64,000 nt of DNA from Vibrio sp. AND4 (GTDB taxonomy: Bacteria; Pseudomonadota; Gammaproteobacteria; Enterobacterales; Vibrionaceae). The DNA is taken from positions 496,001 through 560,000 of the forward strand of contig NZ_ABGR01000002.1 of assembly GCF_000171815.1 (NCBI RefSeq). Direction: 5' to 3'. Below, in pieces: positions 48,451 through 58,287 of the stretch (within the stretch, counting starts at the first letter, position 1; each line of letters opens with the position of its first letter). The notes beneath the pieces were generated by a model. It was not told the DNA's origin. It worked only from the letters and a program-made list of their open reading frames with translations, and did not search any database. The translations under genes were made by a program, and so were the position numbers.

Positions 48451-49063
48451 AACCAATGGCGACACACTTTTCTCCGCGTTCAATATGACAGTAGAAAAAG
48501 GTGAAATTGTTACCCTGATGGGCCCAAGTGGTTGCGGTAAATCCACCTTATTGGATGCTATTGCTGGTCACTTATCTTCTGAGTTTGCCTATACAGGCTC
48601 CATCACGCTCGACAGTGAAAAGCTGGATGCCTTACCTGCGCACAAACGCCGAGTCGGTATTCTTTTCCAAGATGACTTACTCTTCCCCCATCTCACCGTT
48701 TGGGAAAATCTCGCCTTTGCGCTGCCAGATCCAATCAAAGGGACTAAGCGTAAAGAGCACGCGATGCAGGCTTTGAAACATATTTCACTCACCAAACTTG
48801 CGGACTCTTTCCCTGACCAAATTTCAGGGGGTCAGCGTGCGCGCATCGCTCTGACTCGTATGCTACTGGCCAAACCGAAGCTTGCCCTACTTGATGAGCC
48901 TTTCAGCAAGCTGGATAAGGATTTACGCGCACAATTTCGTAACTGGGTAGTAGAGCAGCTTCAACATGCCAATATCCCTGCGTTAATGGTGACGCACGAT
49001 GAGGAAGATATTCCTGAGGGCAGCCGCTGCCTAAACTGGCCGTGGGAGGCAAGTCATGCTTGA
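48416..49063 (+). CDS. ynjD: ABC transporter ATPase YnjD
   Basis: The protein has 215 residues (E. coli 217). Walker A GPSGCGKST, Q-loop LFQDDLLFPHLTVWENL, signature ISGGQRARIAL and Walker B LALLDEPFSKLD are all present, and VTHDEED gives the switch histidine. It powers the YnjBCD importer. It overlaps ynjC by 35 bases and ynjF by 8, so the operon is tightly coupled. Confidence 0.92.
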   Translation: MSLCLENLAILKTNGDTLFSAFNMTVEKGEIVTLMGPSGCGKSTLLDAIAGHLSSEFAYTGSITLDSEKLDALPAHKRRVGILFQDDLLFPHLTVWENLAFALPDPIKGTKRKEHAMQALKHISLTKLADSFPDQISGGQRARIALTRMLLAKPKLALLDEPFSKLDKDLRAQFRNWVVEQLQHANIPALMVTHDEEDIPEGSRCLNWPWEASHA

Positions 49064-49667
49064 TAGTTTGAGCATCAAAATCATTAAATGGCCACTAACA
49101 CGAAGCGCAAAGCTGATTGATAAGTGTGGCGTAACGGCCAACCAAACCACGCTGTTCGGTTTTGCCCTCGGCTGTCTTGCCCTACCCGCACTGTTAGCAG
49201 AACAATACGAACTAGCATTAGTATTTATCCTGCTGAATCGAATTTGTGACGGATTAGATGGCGCATTGGCCAGAATTCAAGGTATTACCGATGCAGGAGG
49301 GTTTCTCGATATCAGCTTGGATTTCCTGTTCTACTCACTAATTCCGTTTGGATTTGTGTTGGCAAACCCAGATCAAAATGCCATCGCAGGCGCGTTCTTG
49401 ATCTTCTCATTTATTGGCACAGGGAGCAGCTTCTTAGCATTTGCGATCATGGCAAGTAAACGTGGTATCGACAATCCGGTTTACAAGCACAAGTCACTTT
49501 ACTATATGAGCGGTCTAACAGAAGGTACAGAGACCATAGGTTGCTTCGTATTGTTCTGTTTGTTCCCACAGCATTTTACCGTGATTGCGTATATCTTTGG
49601 TGCGGCATGCTGGTTTACCACATTTACGCGTATTTATTTTGGGTTTCATACACTCAAAGGCAACTAG
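49056..49667 (+). CDS. ynjF: CDP-alcohol phosphatidyltransferase family protein YnjF
   Basis: The protein has 203 residues, six membrane helices. The family motif DGLDGALAR...G...D...D is intact (CDGLDGALARIQGITDAGG, then FLDISLD). Such enzymes transfer a phospho-diacylglycerol or similar group to an alcohol. The specific product is not known. It is close to E. coli YnjF throughout (GTGSSFLAFA, GLTEGTET). Its 8-base overlap with ynjD ties it to the importer, although E. coli has ynjE between them. Confidence 0.9.
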   Translation: MLDSLSIKIIKWPLTRSAKLIDKCGVTANQTTLFGFALGCLALPALLAEQYELALVFILLNRICDGLDGALARIQGITDAGGFLDISLDFLFYSLIPFGFVLANPDQNAIAGAFLIFSFIGTGSSFLAFAIMASKRGIDNPVYKHKSLYYMSGLTEGTETIGCFVLFCLFPQHFTVIAYIFGAACWFTTFTRIYFGFHTLKGN

Positions 49668-49757
49668 CCCATCACAGGCCACAGTTTCTTAAAGCATCAA
49701 GGCACATGCGAAATAGAGGTATATACTCTTTGTATGGAGAAACCATTCGGAGGCTAT

Positions 49758-50237
49758 ATGAAAAAATACTTCAAGCTGGGCATACCACTCACAATTTCTT
49801 GTGCGGTTTTGCTTGGTGGCTGTAGCTCACCTAACCCGTACGGAGATGCATACGGCTCGACAGACACTCGTAAAGTTCAGCAGGTTTACTACGGAACCGT
49901 AGAAAAAGTTGCACCAGTCACCATCGATGCCTCTACTCAATCCAACGCCATCGGCACAATTGCAGGTGCCGCCGTGGGTGGTATTTTAGGGTCGAAAGTT
50001 GGAGGTGGTTCTGGTTCGGATATCGCCGCTATTGGTGGTGGTTTGCTAGGTGGTTATGCTGGTAGTAAAGCCGCTGAAGCAACTGCGAAAAAAAACGGTG
50101 TAAACCTGACCATTCGCCTAGAGAGTGGAAAGATCATTTCTGTCGTTCAAGAAGCAAATCCAAATATGATTTTCCAGCCAGGGCAAGCCGTCCAAGTCAA
50201 CATGTCTGGTAGTGACGCAAGAGTTGTTCCTCGCTGA
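49758..50237 (+). CDS. slyB: Outer membrane lipoprotein SlyB (glycine zipper)
   Basis: The protein has 159 residues. The lipoprotein signal ends at AVLLGGC near residue 22. VQQVYYGTVEKVAPV precedes the glycine-zipper membrane segments (IGTIAGAAVGGILGSKVGG and AAIGGGLLGGYAGSKAAE), and the tail ends in DARVVPR. This matches E. coli SlyB (155), a PhoP-regulated lipoprotein that stabilises the outer membrane. A GGAGG site lies 5 nt before the ATG at 49758. Confidence 0.9.
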   Translation: MKKYFKLGIPLTISCAVLLGGCSSPNPYGDAYGSTDTRKVQQVYYGTVEKVAPVTIDASTQSNAIGTIAGAAVGGILGSKVGGGSGSDIAAIGGGLLGGYAGSKAAEATAKKNGVNLTIRLESGKIISVVQEANPNMIFQPGQAVQVNMSGSDARVVPR

Positions 50238-50273
50238 TTTGAGCACTATTCGTCCGTTCCATTGGTCTGCTTT

Positions 50274-50324
50274 ATACCCAAGTAACCTCGAGATGCTTGG
50301 TTCAGCGAGAATGACTTGGGTATA
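50274..50324. repeat. Palindromic intergenic repeat, copy 2
   Basis: The best copy: ends TATACCCAAGT and ACTTGGGTATA are perfect 11-bp complements around CTCGAGATGCTTGGTTCAGCG. It lies just past slyB, before its terminator. Edges may be off by one base. Confidence 0.82.
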
Positions 50325-50345
50325 TATAGTCTAAAGTTGCTGATC

Positions 50346-50392
50346 CGCGCAAGCACTCGTCACTTACTCACAGGCTTGCGCGTTCCTTTTTG
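50346..50392 (+). terminator. Intrinsic terminator after slyB
   Basis: Perfect 9-bp stem CGCGCAAGC / GCTTGCGCG with a 19-nt loop, then TTCCTTTTT. Confidence 0.78.
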
Positions 50393-50523
50393 TATCAAGT
50401 TTGGGCTTTGTTGCGTAATTCACTTTCTAAGTGGAACAATATCGCCCGATCTTTCCATGGTTCTTCGCGTGTTTGCTAGAGTAAGCTAGGCAAAAACTTT
50501 TACACCTGTGATCGTTGATAACC

Positions 50524-51456
50524 TCAACTAAACAGCAAAACCTTCAGCGCAGCTTCGCTATCGACATCCATAAACTCTGGTGGGTTATCTAAACGCTCAC
50601 GGAATGTCAGCTCAGGCGCTTCTTCCCTCATGCTTTCAATTAAGAAATCGCTGGTCACTGATGGCGAGTTAACACACGCTAACACCTGACCACCCTCTGC
50701 CAATAAATCTGGCAAACGGCGAAGAATCTTTTTGTAATCTTTGGTGAGTGCAAAGCTGCCTTTCTGGAATGACGGCGGATCAATGATGATCATATCGTAC
50801 TGGCCCGCTTTCTTAATCTTGCCCCACGACTTAAAAATATCGTGCCCCATAAAACTGACTTGGTTGATATTATGGCCATTCAACTTATGGTTTTCACGAC
50901 CTTTAGCCAGTGATGCCCTAGCCATGTCGACGTTAACCACTTTATCCGCACCACCAGCAATTGCTGCCACAGAAAAGCCACACGTGTAAGCAAACAGGTT
51001 AAGTACGTTTTTGTGCTTCGCGTTTTCACGTACCCAGTCGCGACCATAGCGCATATCAAGGAATAGACCGAAGTTCTGGTTACGACCAATGTCTAACTGA
51101 TACGTCAAACCACTTTCTTCAACCACAGGTCGAGCATCTAACTCACCCAATAGAATTTCAGAAGGTGCGCCGTCAGCGTAACGGTGCTGAATCACGATAG
51201 TACGACCTTGTTTCTCTGTCCACAGAGCAGACTCAGAGAGCGCGTTCAATCCTGCCTTTAACCCGCCGAGAAACGCCTCATCCACCTCTTTAAATAGGTT
51301 AATGATCAACTGACCTTGTAACCAATCACAGGTGATTTGCTCTAAACCTTCAAATCGACGGCCCCGACCGTGAAACAGTCGGCGAATTTCATTTGGAGCT
51401 TGCGTAAGCTCAGCTTCTAGATGCTGGAAAAACAGCGGAAGTTGTGATGCTTGCAT
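50524..51456 (-). CDS. Class I SAM-dependent RNA methyltransferase (RlmI/RlmK-like)
   Basis: The protein has 310 residues. GLFLDMRYGRDWV, then the SAM site VLNLFAYTCGFSVAA near residue 160, and the catalytic DPPSF near 226 place it with the PF10672-type methyltransferases related to RlmI and the RlmK half of RlmKL. It lacks the N-terminal PUA domain of RlmI, so its target may differ. It follows a pseudouridine synthase gene by 31 bases on the same strand, both acting on RNA. Confidence 0.82.
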   Translation of the reverse strand: MQASQLPLFFQHLEAELTQAPNEIRRLFHGRGRRFEGLEQITCDWLQGQLIINLFKEVDEAFLGGLKAGLNALSESALWTEKQGRTIVIQHRYADGAPSEILLGELDARPVVEESGLTYQLDIGRNQNFGLFLDMRYGRDWVRENAKHKNVLNLFAYTCGFSVAAIAGGADKVVNVDMARASLAKGRENHKLNGHNINQVSFMGHDIFKSWGKIKKAGQYDMIIIDPPSFQKGSFALTKDYKKILRRLPDLLAEGGQVLACVNSPSVTSDFLIESMREEAPELTFRERLDNPPEFMDVDSEAALKVLLFS

Positions 51457-51487
51457 CGAATTCTCTTATTCGTTTTCTTTGTGATGG

Positions 51488-52180
51488 TTATTTGATCGTA
51501 GGCCAGTTAAGTTCCCACGGAGAAAGCCAAGTATCGACACCTTGAGATACGATTTCTTTGTGCCATTTAATGCCCAGCGCCTTATGTGTACGTGGATCGC
51601 AAACAAAGCGATGTGTTTCACCTTGATACGGGAAACACAATGAAAATGCATGTAAGTAACCACGGTCAGCGTCATTACCTGCATTGTAAATGTGATCGCC
51701 AACAATACCTGACCCCACTGATTTTAATGCCACGCGAATTTGGTGGGTTTTGCCAGTGTGCGGCTTGCATAAAAACAGACGCTCTCCCGACTCTGCAGCG
51801 AGCGAGAAGAATTGAGTAATCGCTGGATTCGTTTTGCTGTTAACCAGTTTCCACGAGGAACGACGAGAACGCTCCATGTCACCGATGACCAAACCTTGCT
51901 TTTTCTTGGGCTTTTTTGAGCCAATCGCCAGGTAGAACTTCTCTACTTCACGGTCTGCAAATGCCTGAGACAACGCACTTGCCGCTTTCGCATTGCGGCC
52001 CAAAAGCAAAATACCAGAAGTCATTTTGTCGAGACGGTGGATAAGATACAACTGCTCATCACCACTTTGTTTTGCTACTTCTTGCAGCAGCATGGTATCG
52101 CCATCGTCCTTGTGTACTGAGACATTGGGATGTTTATTGATGACCAAAAAATCTGGCTGAGTGTGTAGAATGTCGAACAT
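51488..52180 (-). CDS. RluA-family RNA pseudouridine synthase
   Basis: The protein has 230 residues. The catalytic aspartate is in LYLIHRLDKMTSGILLL near residue 50. KPHTGKTHQIRVALKSVG is the conserved C-terminal motif. There is no S4 domain, as in the short Rlu subgroup (TIGR01621-like). The exact RNA target is unknown. It is probably co-transcribed with the methyltransferase. Confidence 0.88.
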   Translation of the reverse strand: MFDILHTQPDFLVINKHPNVSVHKDDGDTMLLQEVAKQSGDEQLYLIHRLDKMTSGILLLGRNAKAASALSQAFADREVEKFYLAIGSKKPKKKQGLVIGDMERSRRSSWKLVNSKTNPAITQFFSLAAESGERLFLCKPHTGKTHQIRVALKSVGSGIVGDHIYNAGNDADRGYLHAFSLCFPYQGETHRFVCDPRTHKALGIKWHKEIVSQGVDTWLSPWELNWPTIK

Positions 52181-52248
52181 AAAAAACGGGCTCCACGTTT
52201 AGAGCCAGAAGTATACCGATTCTCAGCGATTAGGCGAACTTAAATGTG

Positions 52249-52296
52249 TACCCAGGTACCCTCGGGGGGCTTGACTCAGCAAGAGTAACTTGGTTT
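52249..52296. repeat. Palindromic intergenic repeat, copy 3
   Basis: A decayed copy: TACCCAGGTACCCTCGGG at the left and CAGCAAGAGTAACTTGGTTT at the right. It lies upstream of the pseudouridine synthase start. Confidence 0.65.
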
Positions 52297-52376
52297 GCTG
52301 ACGAAGCGTTAATTTAAAGGTCTCGTGGTCCTTAACCAAGAATAGGTAATGCCTTTCAACCAATCAATAATGAATA

Positions 52377-52409
52377 CAAAAGCGGGAGCCTATAAGAGGC
52401 TCCCGCTTG
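52377..52409. terminator. Terminator after the sodium-dependent transporter
   Basis: Stem AAGCGGGAGCC / GGCTCCCGCTT with a 7-nt loop. On the minus strand it leads into TTTTGTATT. Confidence 0.82.
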
Positions 52410-52441
52410 TCAACTTCCGATTTAGGTCGGCTGTGTTTCGC

Positions 52442-53869
52442 TTACAACTTCTTAGAGAAAATACCAGCAAGTACAATAATACCTATACCTACTAGCATGA
52501 TTTCACCCTTACCGCTGTCGAACCCAGACTTGATACCCATAAAGGCTACGATAGCAATAGCAACAGGGATTACGTATTTAACTAGGTTGTACCAAAGGCC
52601 AAATAGTGGGAAAGAAACGTTACCATCGTTCGTGATTTCTTTCTCAAGATCAGCACGGTTTAAGCGCCAGCCAGCAAAGATACATACCAACATACCGCCA
52701 ACCGCTAGGAAGATCTTATCGGTCAATAGATCGAAGATATCGAATGCGCCAGTACCGAATAAAGTTGGACCAACACCACCAAGAGATAGTGATGCAATCA
52801 CACATAGTACAGCCATAACTAAGCTCGAAGAAATTACTGCTGTCGAGCGTTTCAAGCCTTTTTCATCGATTAAGTAAGACACGACAACCTCAAGCAGAGA
52901 AACCGAAGACGTCAGTGCTGCGACTGTTAGACCAATGAAAAACATAAGAGCGAGTAGAAAACCAATTACGCCGCCCATTTCAGCAAACAACTGAGGTACA
53001 ACAACAAATACAAGACCAGGGCCAGCTGCGGGCTCCATACCAAAGGCGAACATTGCCGGGAACATGGCGACACCCGCTAGAATCGCAACACCTGTATCCA
53101 TCGCAGTAACCAAACCTGTGGTTTGAACTAGGTTTTCTTTTCTCTTCAAGTAAGAGCCGTAAGTCATCATACAACCCATACCAAGGCTTAAAGAGAAGAA
53201 TGCCTGCCCCAACGCCGCCAGCACTACATTGCTGTCCACTTTTGAGAAGTCTGGCATGAATAGGAATTCAAGTCCCGCCATCGCACCCGGTAGCATCAAA
53301 CCTTTCACTGAAACAACGATCAGGATAAGGAATAGAAGAGGCATAAGAATTTTACCCGCTTTCTCAATACCACCAGAAATGCCTTTCATTACGATTACGA
53401 TATTAAGGCATAGGTAAATGCCCATCCACATCAGAGGTTGAAGCGGATGTGAAATGAATCCACCGAAGCTGTCACCAATGGCTTCAGGAGTACTAAGCAA
53501 CCCGCCGCCGACTTTGAAAATGTATGCTAGCGCCCAGCCACCCACGACAGGGTAGAAGCCCATGATCAGTAAACCACTTAGGACACCAATAACACCAGTA
53601 AATGCCCAGCGACGGTCAGTCGACTTAAAAGCGCCGACGGCTGACAGACCAGTCTTACGACCAATAGCAAACTCCGTAAGCATTACGCTAAAGCCGATAA
53701 AAATAACAAACAGCAGGTAAATAGCGACGAACGCACCACCGCCGCTCTCACCAGCTGTATACGGAAACTTCCAAATATTACCTAAACCGACAGCGGAACC
53801 CGCTGCTGCCATTACGAAGCCTAGTTTAGACCCCCACGTATCACGTGATGCTGCTGTATTTGTAGCCAC
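52442..53869 (-). CDS. Sodium-dependent neurotransmitter-symporter-type (NSS/SNF) transporter
   Basis: The protein has 475 residues with 11-12 helices. The helix 1 sequence FVMAAAGSAVGLGNIWKFPY forms the sodium and substrate site in this family (LeuT, TnaT). The start is a GTG at 53869, preceded by GGAG 7 nt away; the frame continues to 53944 without a better start. The substrate, probably an amino acid, cannot be told from sequence. It uses the sodium gradient, common in Vibrio. Confidence 0.9.
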   Translation of the reverse strand: MATNTAASRDTWGSKLGFVMAAAGSAVGLGNIWKFPYTAGESGGGAFVAIYLLFVIFIGFSVMLTEFAIGRKTGLSAVGAFKSTDRRWAFTGVIGVLSGLLIMGFYPVVGGWALAYIFKVGGGLLSTPEAIGDSFGGFISHPLQPLMWMGIYLCLNIVIVMKGISGGIEKAGKILMPLLFLILIVVSVKGLMLPGAMAGLEFLFMPDFSKVDSNVVLAALGQAFFSLSLGMGCMMTYGSYLKRKENLVQTTGLVTAMDTGVAILAGVAMFPAMFAFGMEPAAGPGLVFVVVPQLFAEMGGVIGFLLALMFFIGLTVAALTSSVSLLEVVVSYLIDEKGLKRSTAVISSSLVMAVLCVIASLSLGGVGPTLFGTGAFDIFDLLTDKIFLAVGGMLVCIFAGWRLNRADLEKEITNDGNVSFPLFGLWYNLVKYVIPVAIAIVAFMGIKSGFDSGKGEIMLVGIGIIVLAGIFSKKL

Positions 53870-54242
53870 GCTTTTTCTCCAAAATGTTGTGTTTGCAAAA
53901 AGGATAGGCGTCGAGAGTATGTTTGTGTAAATATGAATATACACTTATAAGGTGTTTAAGTGACGCTCTATGTATAGTCAGTAAAGCAGTTTCAATATAA
54001 AATTGGAAGCCCGTACAGAACATTTACCGCACAAATATATTTTCACTCCTTCCATATGCTGTTTTTTTGTGCAAAATCTACCACATCATCCAATTTTCTT
54101 TGCACCGACGAAACGAAATAAACATCACTATAAAATAGCTCTCATATTACAAATATTGTTTTACTAGTAAGATTATGAAAATAGTTCCCCGTTCTGGCAT
54201 TTACGCTTAATATCCATATTGGATTTATTACTTTTGACTTAT
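53870..54242. other. Divergent promoter region, transporter and clsA
   Basis: 373 AT-rich bases separate the transporter (minus) and clsA (plus). I see no terminator, ORF with ribosome site or recognisable operator. Confidence 0.35.
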
Positions 54243-55697
54243 ATGGACAAGTTCTATCATTTTATTACCCTTGCTGGTATTGGGCTTTACTGGTTTCTCG
54301 TTGCTGGTGTGACTATTCGCGTCGTTTTGAAACGTCGCGCTGTTAGCATCTCTCTTGCGTGGCTGATGATCATCTACATTCTGCCTGTGCTTGGCATTGC
54401 TTGCTATTTCTTGTTTGGTGAGCTTAACCTTGGTCGAAAACGTGCAGAAAGGGCCAGATTGATGTTCACACCTTTCCAACAGTGGTTCACTCAGTTGAAC
54501 GACTGTAACGCGCATGTTCCCGAAGCAATGGGACGCCATATTTATCGCATTGACGAGTTATGTAACAATCGCTTGGGGCTTCCTGCACTCAGTGGTAACA
54601 CTCTTTCTCTTCAGCGATCACCAGACGAGATCCTTCACTCCATCATTGAAGATATTGAAAAAGCACAACACAGTATTCGCATGGTGTTCTACATTTGGCA
54701 CCCCGGCGGCTTAGCCGACTCTGTCGCTTCAGCACTCATTCAAGCGGCGAAACGTGGTGTGGACGTAAAACTGCTTCTCGACTCTGCTGGCAGTCCGCGT
54801 TTCTTCCGCAGCCCTTGGTATAAAATGATGAAAGATGCGGGTATCGATGTGGTGCAAGCATTAGAAGTAAAAATGTGGCGTATCTTCCTGCGCCGGCTGG
54901 ACTTGCGCCAACACCGAAAAATCATTGTCATCGATAACGAGATCGCCTATACGGGCTCAATGAACTTGGTTGACCCTGCTTTCTTTAAACAAAGCCGTGG
55001 TGTTGGACAGTGGATTGATATCATGGTGCGTATTACTGGCCCAACAGTAAACGTATTGAGTGCGATCCACTGTTGGGACTGGGAAGTCGAAACGGGCGAT
55101 AGACAACTGCCGACGCACCCTGAATGCAAAGTCGACGACGATAAGTACCAACATCCAATTCAAGTCGTGCCGTCAGGGCCGGGAATGCCGGAATACTTAA
55201 TTTACCAAGTTTTGACCTTGGCAATCAACCAAGCGAATCGCTTGGTAAGGATTACGACTCCTTACTTTGTTCCAAGCACTGACCTACTCGAAACCTTAAA
55301 AATGACGGCACAACGGGGAGTGAATGTAGAGCTGATCATTCCTCATAAGAACGATTCTATGATGGTACAGTGGGCATCTCGTGCTTTCTACAGTGAGCTC
55401 ATGTTCGCTGGTGTGAAAATCTATGAGTTCTATGGCGGTTTACTGCATACAAAATCAGTCGTGATTGATGACCAGTTCTGTCTAGTTGGCACAGTGAATA
55501 TGGATATGCGAAGCCTATGGTTAAACTTTGAAGTAACACTTGCAGTAGATGACGAAACATTCACCAAGCAGATGGCGTATTTGCAAGATACCTATATCCA
55601 GCAGTCTCATACCGTCGATAAAAATGAGTGGGCGAAGCGCAGTATATTTTCTCGCCTATTAGAGCGTGTGTTCTACTTATTTAATCCGTTGCTGTAA
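54243..55697 (+). CDS. clsA: Cardiolipin synthase A
   Basis: The protein has 484 residues (E. coli 486). Two N-terminal helices (about 8-28 and 38-58) precede two phospholipase D-type HKD motifs: HRKIIVIDNEIAYTGSMN from about H224, and HTKSVVIDDQFCLVGTVN from about H402. It joins two phosphatidylglycerols to form cardiolipin in the inner membrane. The ATG at 54243 gives the family N-terminus; the frame begins at a TTG at 54219. Confidence 0.95.
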   Translation: MDKFYHFITLAGIGLYWFLVAGVTIRVVLKRRAVSISLAWLMIIYILPVLGIACYFLFGELNLGRKRAERARLMFTPFQQWFTQLNDCNAHVPEAMGRHIYRIDELCNNRLGLPALSGNTLSLQRSPDEILHSIIEDIEKAQHSIRMVFYIWHPGGLADSVASALIQAAKRGVDVKLLLDSAGSPRFFRSPWYKMMKDAGIDVVQALEVKMWRIFLRRLDLRQHRKIIVIDNEIAYTGSMNLVDPAFFKQSRGVGQWIDIMVRITGPTVNVLSAIHCWDWEVETGDRQLPTHPECKVDDDKYQHPIQVVPSGPGMPEYLIYQVLTLAINQANRLVRITTPYFVPSTDLLETLKMTAQRGVNVELIIPHKNDSMMVQWASRAFYSELMFAGVKIYEFYGGLLHTKSVVIDDQFCLVGTVNMDMRSLWLNFEVTLAVDDETFTKQMAYLQDTYIQQSHTVDKNEWAKRSIFSRLLERVFYLFNPLL

Positions 55698-55728
55698 TAA
55701 ATAACCTATAGTTCCTAACACTCTATCT

Positions 55729-55755
55729 AACCGGCAGGTTCATACTGTCGGTTTC
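55729..55755 (+). terminator. Intrinsic terminator after clsA
   Basis: Stem AACCGGCAG / CTGTCGGTT (one G-T pair) with a 7-nt loop, then a T-rich tail. Confidence 0.78.
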
Positions 55756-55879
55756 TTATTTACTTCTCTATTCTACGTTTTTCGAGTGATGCTCCGACAA
55801 GTCACTTCATTTCCCTTGCAAACCACCCTTGCTCCATGTTTTAAATACTAAGATTTCGTATTATAGACAGGGAACTTTT

Positions 55880-57085
55880 ATGTCAGAGGGCAAAAAGACC
55901 AAGCTCGTTACCGCAGGTCGCAACAAGAAATGGACTAACGGTGTGGTCAACCCACCAGTACAACGGGCATCTACCATAGTATTCGATACCGTTGCTGAGA
56001 AAAACCAAGCGACGATCAATCGCGCTAACAAAACGCTCTTCTATGGACGCCGAGGCACAAATACACACTTCGCCTTTCAAGACGCTATGGTGGAAGTAGA
56101 AGGCGGCGCTGGCTGTGCGCTTTACCCGTGTGGCACAGCTGCGATTTCTAACGCCATACTGTCTTTTGTCAAAACGGGCGATCATATCTTGATGGTCGAT
56201 ACCTGCTACGAGCCGACGCGCGATTTTTGTGACACCATCATGAAGAAGATGGGCGTCGAAACCACTTACTTCGATCCTATGATTGGAGCGGACATTCGCG
56301 ACCTTATTCAGCCGAATACAACCGTGCTTTTCTTGGAGTCTCCTGGTTCAATCACCATGGAAGTGATGGATGTTCCTACCCTAGCAAACATTGCCCACGA
56401 ACAAGACGTCATCGTCATGTTGGATAACACATGGGCTGCTGGCGTGAACTTCTCCCCATTTGAACATGGTGTTGATATCTCTATCCAAGCAGCGACCAAG
56501 TACATCGTTGGACACTCAGATGTTATGTTGGGTACAGCGGTTGCCTGTGAGAAATACTGGGACCAATTGCGTGAGCAAAGTTACCTGATGGGTCAATGCG
56601 TGTCTCCTGATGACGCGTACCTTGCTCTGCGCGGTATTCGCACTCTGGATGTGCGTCTACGCCAACATGCAGAAAATAGTCTCAAGATAGCAAAATGGTT
56701 GGCAACTCGCCCTGAAGTCGATCACGTTCGCCATCCAGCTCTAGAAAGCTGTCCGGGTCATGAATTTTTTAAGCGTGATTTCACTGGCGGTAATGGCCTG
56801 TTCTCATTCGTTTTGAAGACATCGTATACAAAAGCAACGACAGCATTCTTGGATGGCATGCAACACTTCAGTATGGGGTATTCATGGGGTGGTTTCGAGA
56901 GTTTGATTTTAGCCAACGAACCAAAAAGTTTTGACAATTTGCGCACAGTAGCGAATCCAAACTTCGAAGGTACGTTGGTACGTCTGCACATTGGCCTTGA
57001 AAATGTGGAAGATCTCATTGCCGACCTTGAAGCAGGTTTCGAACGATACAACGACCTAGTGCTTATGAGAGAAGTATCTTTATAA
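55880..57085 (+). CDS. metC: Cystathionine beta-lyase
   Basis: The protein has 401 residues. It is a PLP enzyme of the Cys/Met metabolism family, splitting cystathionine to homocysteine for methionine synthesis. K207 in [16 protein letters not shown] binds [19 protein letters not shown] and SLGG-like WGGFESLI are typical of MetC. The ATG at 55880 has AGGGAAC upstream. I saw no clear MetJ box before it. A terminator follows. Confidence 0.94.
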   Translation: MSEGKKTKLVTAGRNKKWTNGVVNPPVQRASTIVFDTVAEKNQATINRANKTLFYGRRGTNTHFAFQDAMVEVEGGAGCALYPCGTAAISNAILSFVKTGDHILMVDTCYEPTRDFCDTIMKKMGVETTYFDPMIGADIRDLIQPNTTVLFLESPGSITMEVMDVPTLANIAHEQDVIVMLDNTWAAGVNFSPFEHGVDISIQAATKYIVGHSDVMLGTAVACEKYWDQLREQSYLMGQCVSPDDAYLALRGIRTLDVRLRQHAENSLKIAKWLATRPEVDHVRHPALESCPGHEFFKRDFTGGNGLFSFVLKTSYTKATTAFLDGMQHFSMGYSWGGFESLILANEPKSFDNLRTVANPNFEGTLVRLHIGLENVEDLIADLEAGFERYNDLVLMREVSL

Positions 57086-57103
57086 ACGCTTGGACAATCG
57101 AAT

Positions 57104-57134
57104 AAATAGCCTCGTATTTCGAGGCTATTCTCCT
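57104..57134 (+). terminator. Intrinsic terminator after metC
   Basis: Stem AATAGCCTCG / CGAGGCTATT with a 5-nt loop. Confidence 0.85.
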
Positions 57135-57347
57135 TTTATCGGCAGTCTATCAAATTAACACTAAAACACTGCCTTGATAAAAATCTCCCCATCCCTCCAC
57201 ATTCGCCAATTTAATGTTCATTAAAACTGTTGATTTTCTTTTGAACAGTCACAGAACAAAACAATCCACTGCGAATGAATGTCTCATACTGAAAACTTGT
57301 CTTCTAATTTGTAAGCCGACACAGGGTCACACCATAAGGAGAAAGTT

Positions 57348-58274
57348 TTGAAACTAAAAATCATAACAACAATGCTTTTCACTTTGAGCACATTACCCTT
57401 TTCATCTTCCAACGCCAGTGACTACACAGAAACAAAATACCCCATCGTCCTTGTTCACGGATTATTTGGCTTTAATACCTTAGCCGGTGTCGATTACTTC
57501 TACGGTATTCCTCACTCTCTGACCAAGGACGGGGCAACCGTTTATCTCACACAAGTTTCCGCAGCCAACAGCAGTGAAGCACGTGGAGAGCAGCTTCTGG
57601 CTCAGGTTGAAACATTACTTGCTGCAACAGGAGCAGAAAAGGTCAACTTAATGGGACATAGCCAAGGAGGACCGACAACACGTTACGTTGCTTCAATACG
57701 CCCCGATTTGGTGGCATCAGTAACCAGCATCGGTGGTGTGAACAAAGGGTCCAAAGTGGCTGATATCATAAGAAACAATATTCGCGAAGGCTCCACCGGT
57801 GAGGATATTGCGGTAAAACTGGCAGAAGGGTTAGTGACACTCATCAACCTATTGTCTGGTGGTGCTGACCTTGCTCAAGATCCACTCGCTTCCTTAGGCT
57901 CACTCACCACTGAGGGTGCACTCAAATTTAACCAGTATTACCCTGAGGGCTTGCCAACCAGCGCATGTGGAGAGGGTGACTTATTGGCTGAAAATGGCGT
58001 GCACTACTATTCATGGACAGGATCTTCAACCTTTACCAATCTTTTTGATCCTACAAGCAGTGCGATGTTGATTTTGGGCCTGGCGTTCGATTCTCCTAAC
58101 GACGGGCTTGTAGATGCGTGCAGCACTCACTTAGGCAAAGTGATTCGTGATGATTACAAAATGAACCACCTTGATGAAATCAACGGCCTACTCGGTATCC
58201 ACCATCTTTTTGAGACCGATCCACTAACACTGTACCGCCAGCACGCGAATCGTCTAAAACTTCAAGGCTTGTAA
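57348..58274 (+). CDS. Secreted triacylglycerol lipase (family I)
   Basis: The protein has 308 residues. The start is a TTG, supported by AAGGAG 6 nt upstream and a clear signal peptide (KLKIITTMLFTLSTLPFSSSNA). The mature enzyme has the oxyanion motif VLVHGLFG, nucleophile S105 in GHSQGG, D252 and H274 as the rest of the triad, and C207/C258 as a likely disulfide. This is the Pseudomonas-type lactonising lipase family, which needs a dedicated foldase; that gene follows 13 bases later. It is secreted through the type II system. Confidence 0.93.
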   Translation: MKLKIITTMLFTLSTLPFSSSNASDYTETKYPIVLVHGLFGFNTLAGVDYFYGIPHSLTKDGATVYLTQVSAANSSEARGEQLLAQVETLLAATGAEKVNLMGHSQGGPTTRYVASIRPDLVASVTSIGGVNKGSKVADIIRNNIREGSTGEDIAVKLAEGLVTLINLLSGGADLAQDPLASLGSLTTEGALKFNQYYPEGLPTSACGEGDLLAENGVHYYSWTGSSTFTNLFDPTSSAMLILGLAFDSPNDGLVDACSTHLGKVIRDDYKMNHLDEINGLLGIHHLFETDPLTLYRQHANRLKLQGL

Positions 58275-58287
58275 CAAGGAGTCAATC

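Noticed and set aside
45401..50324. Palindromic repeats as ERIC elements or integron VCR sites
   Set aside because: Length (about 50 bp) and sequence do not match the ERIC consensus as I recall it, and there is no integrase or gene cassette pattern.
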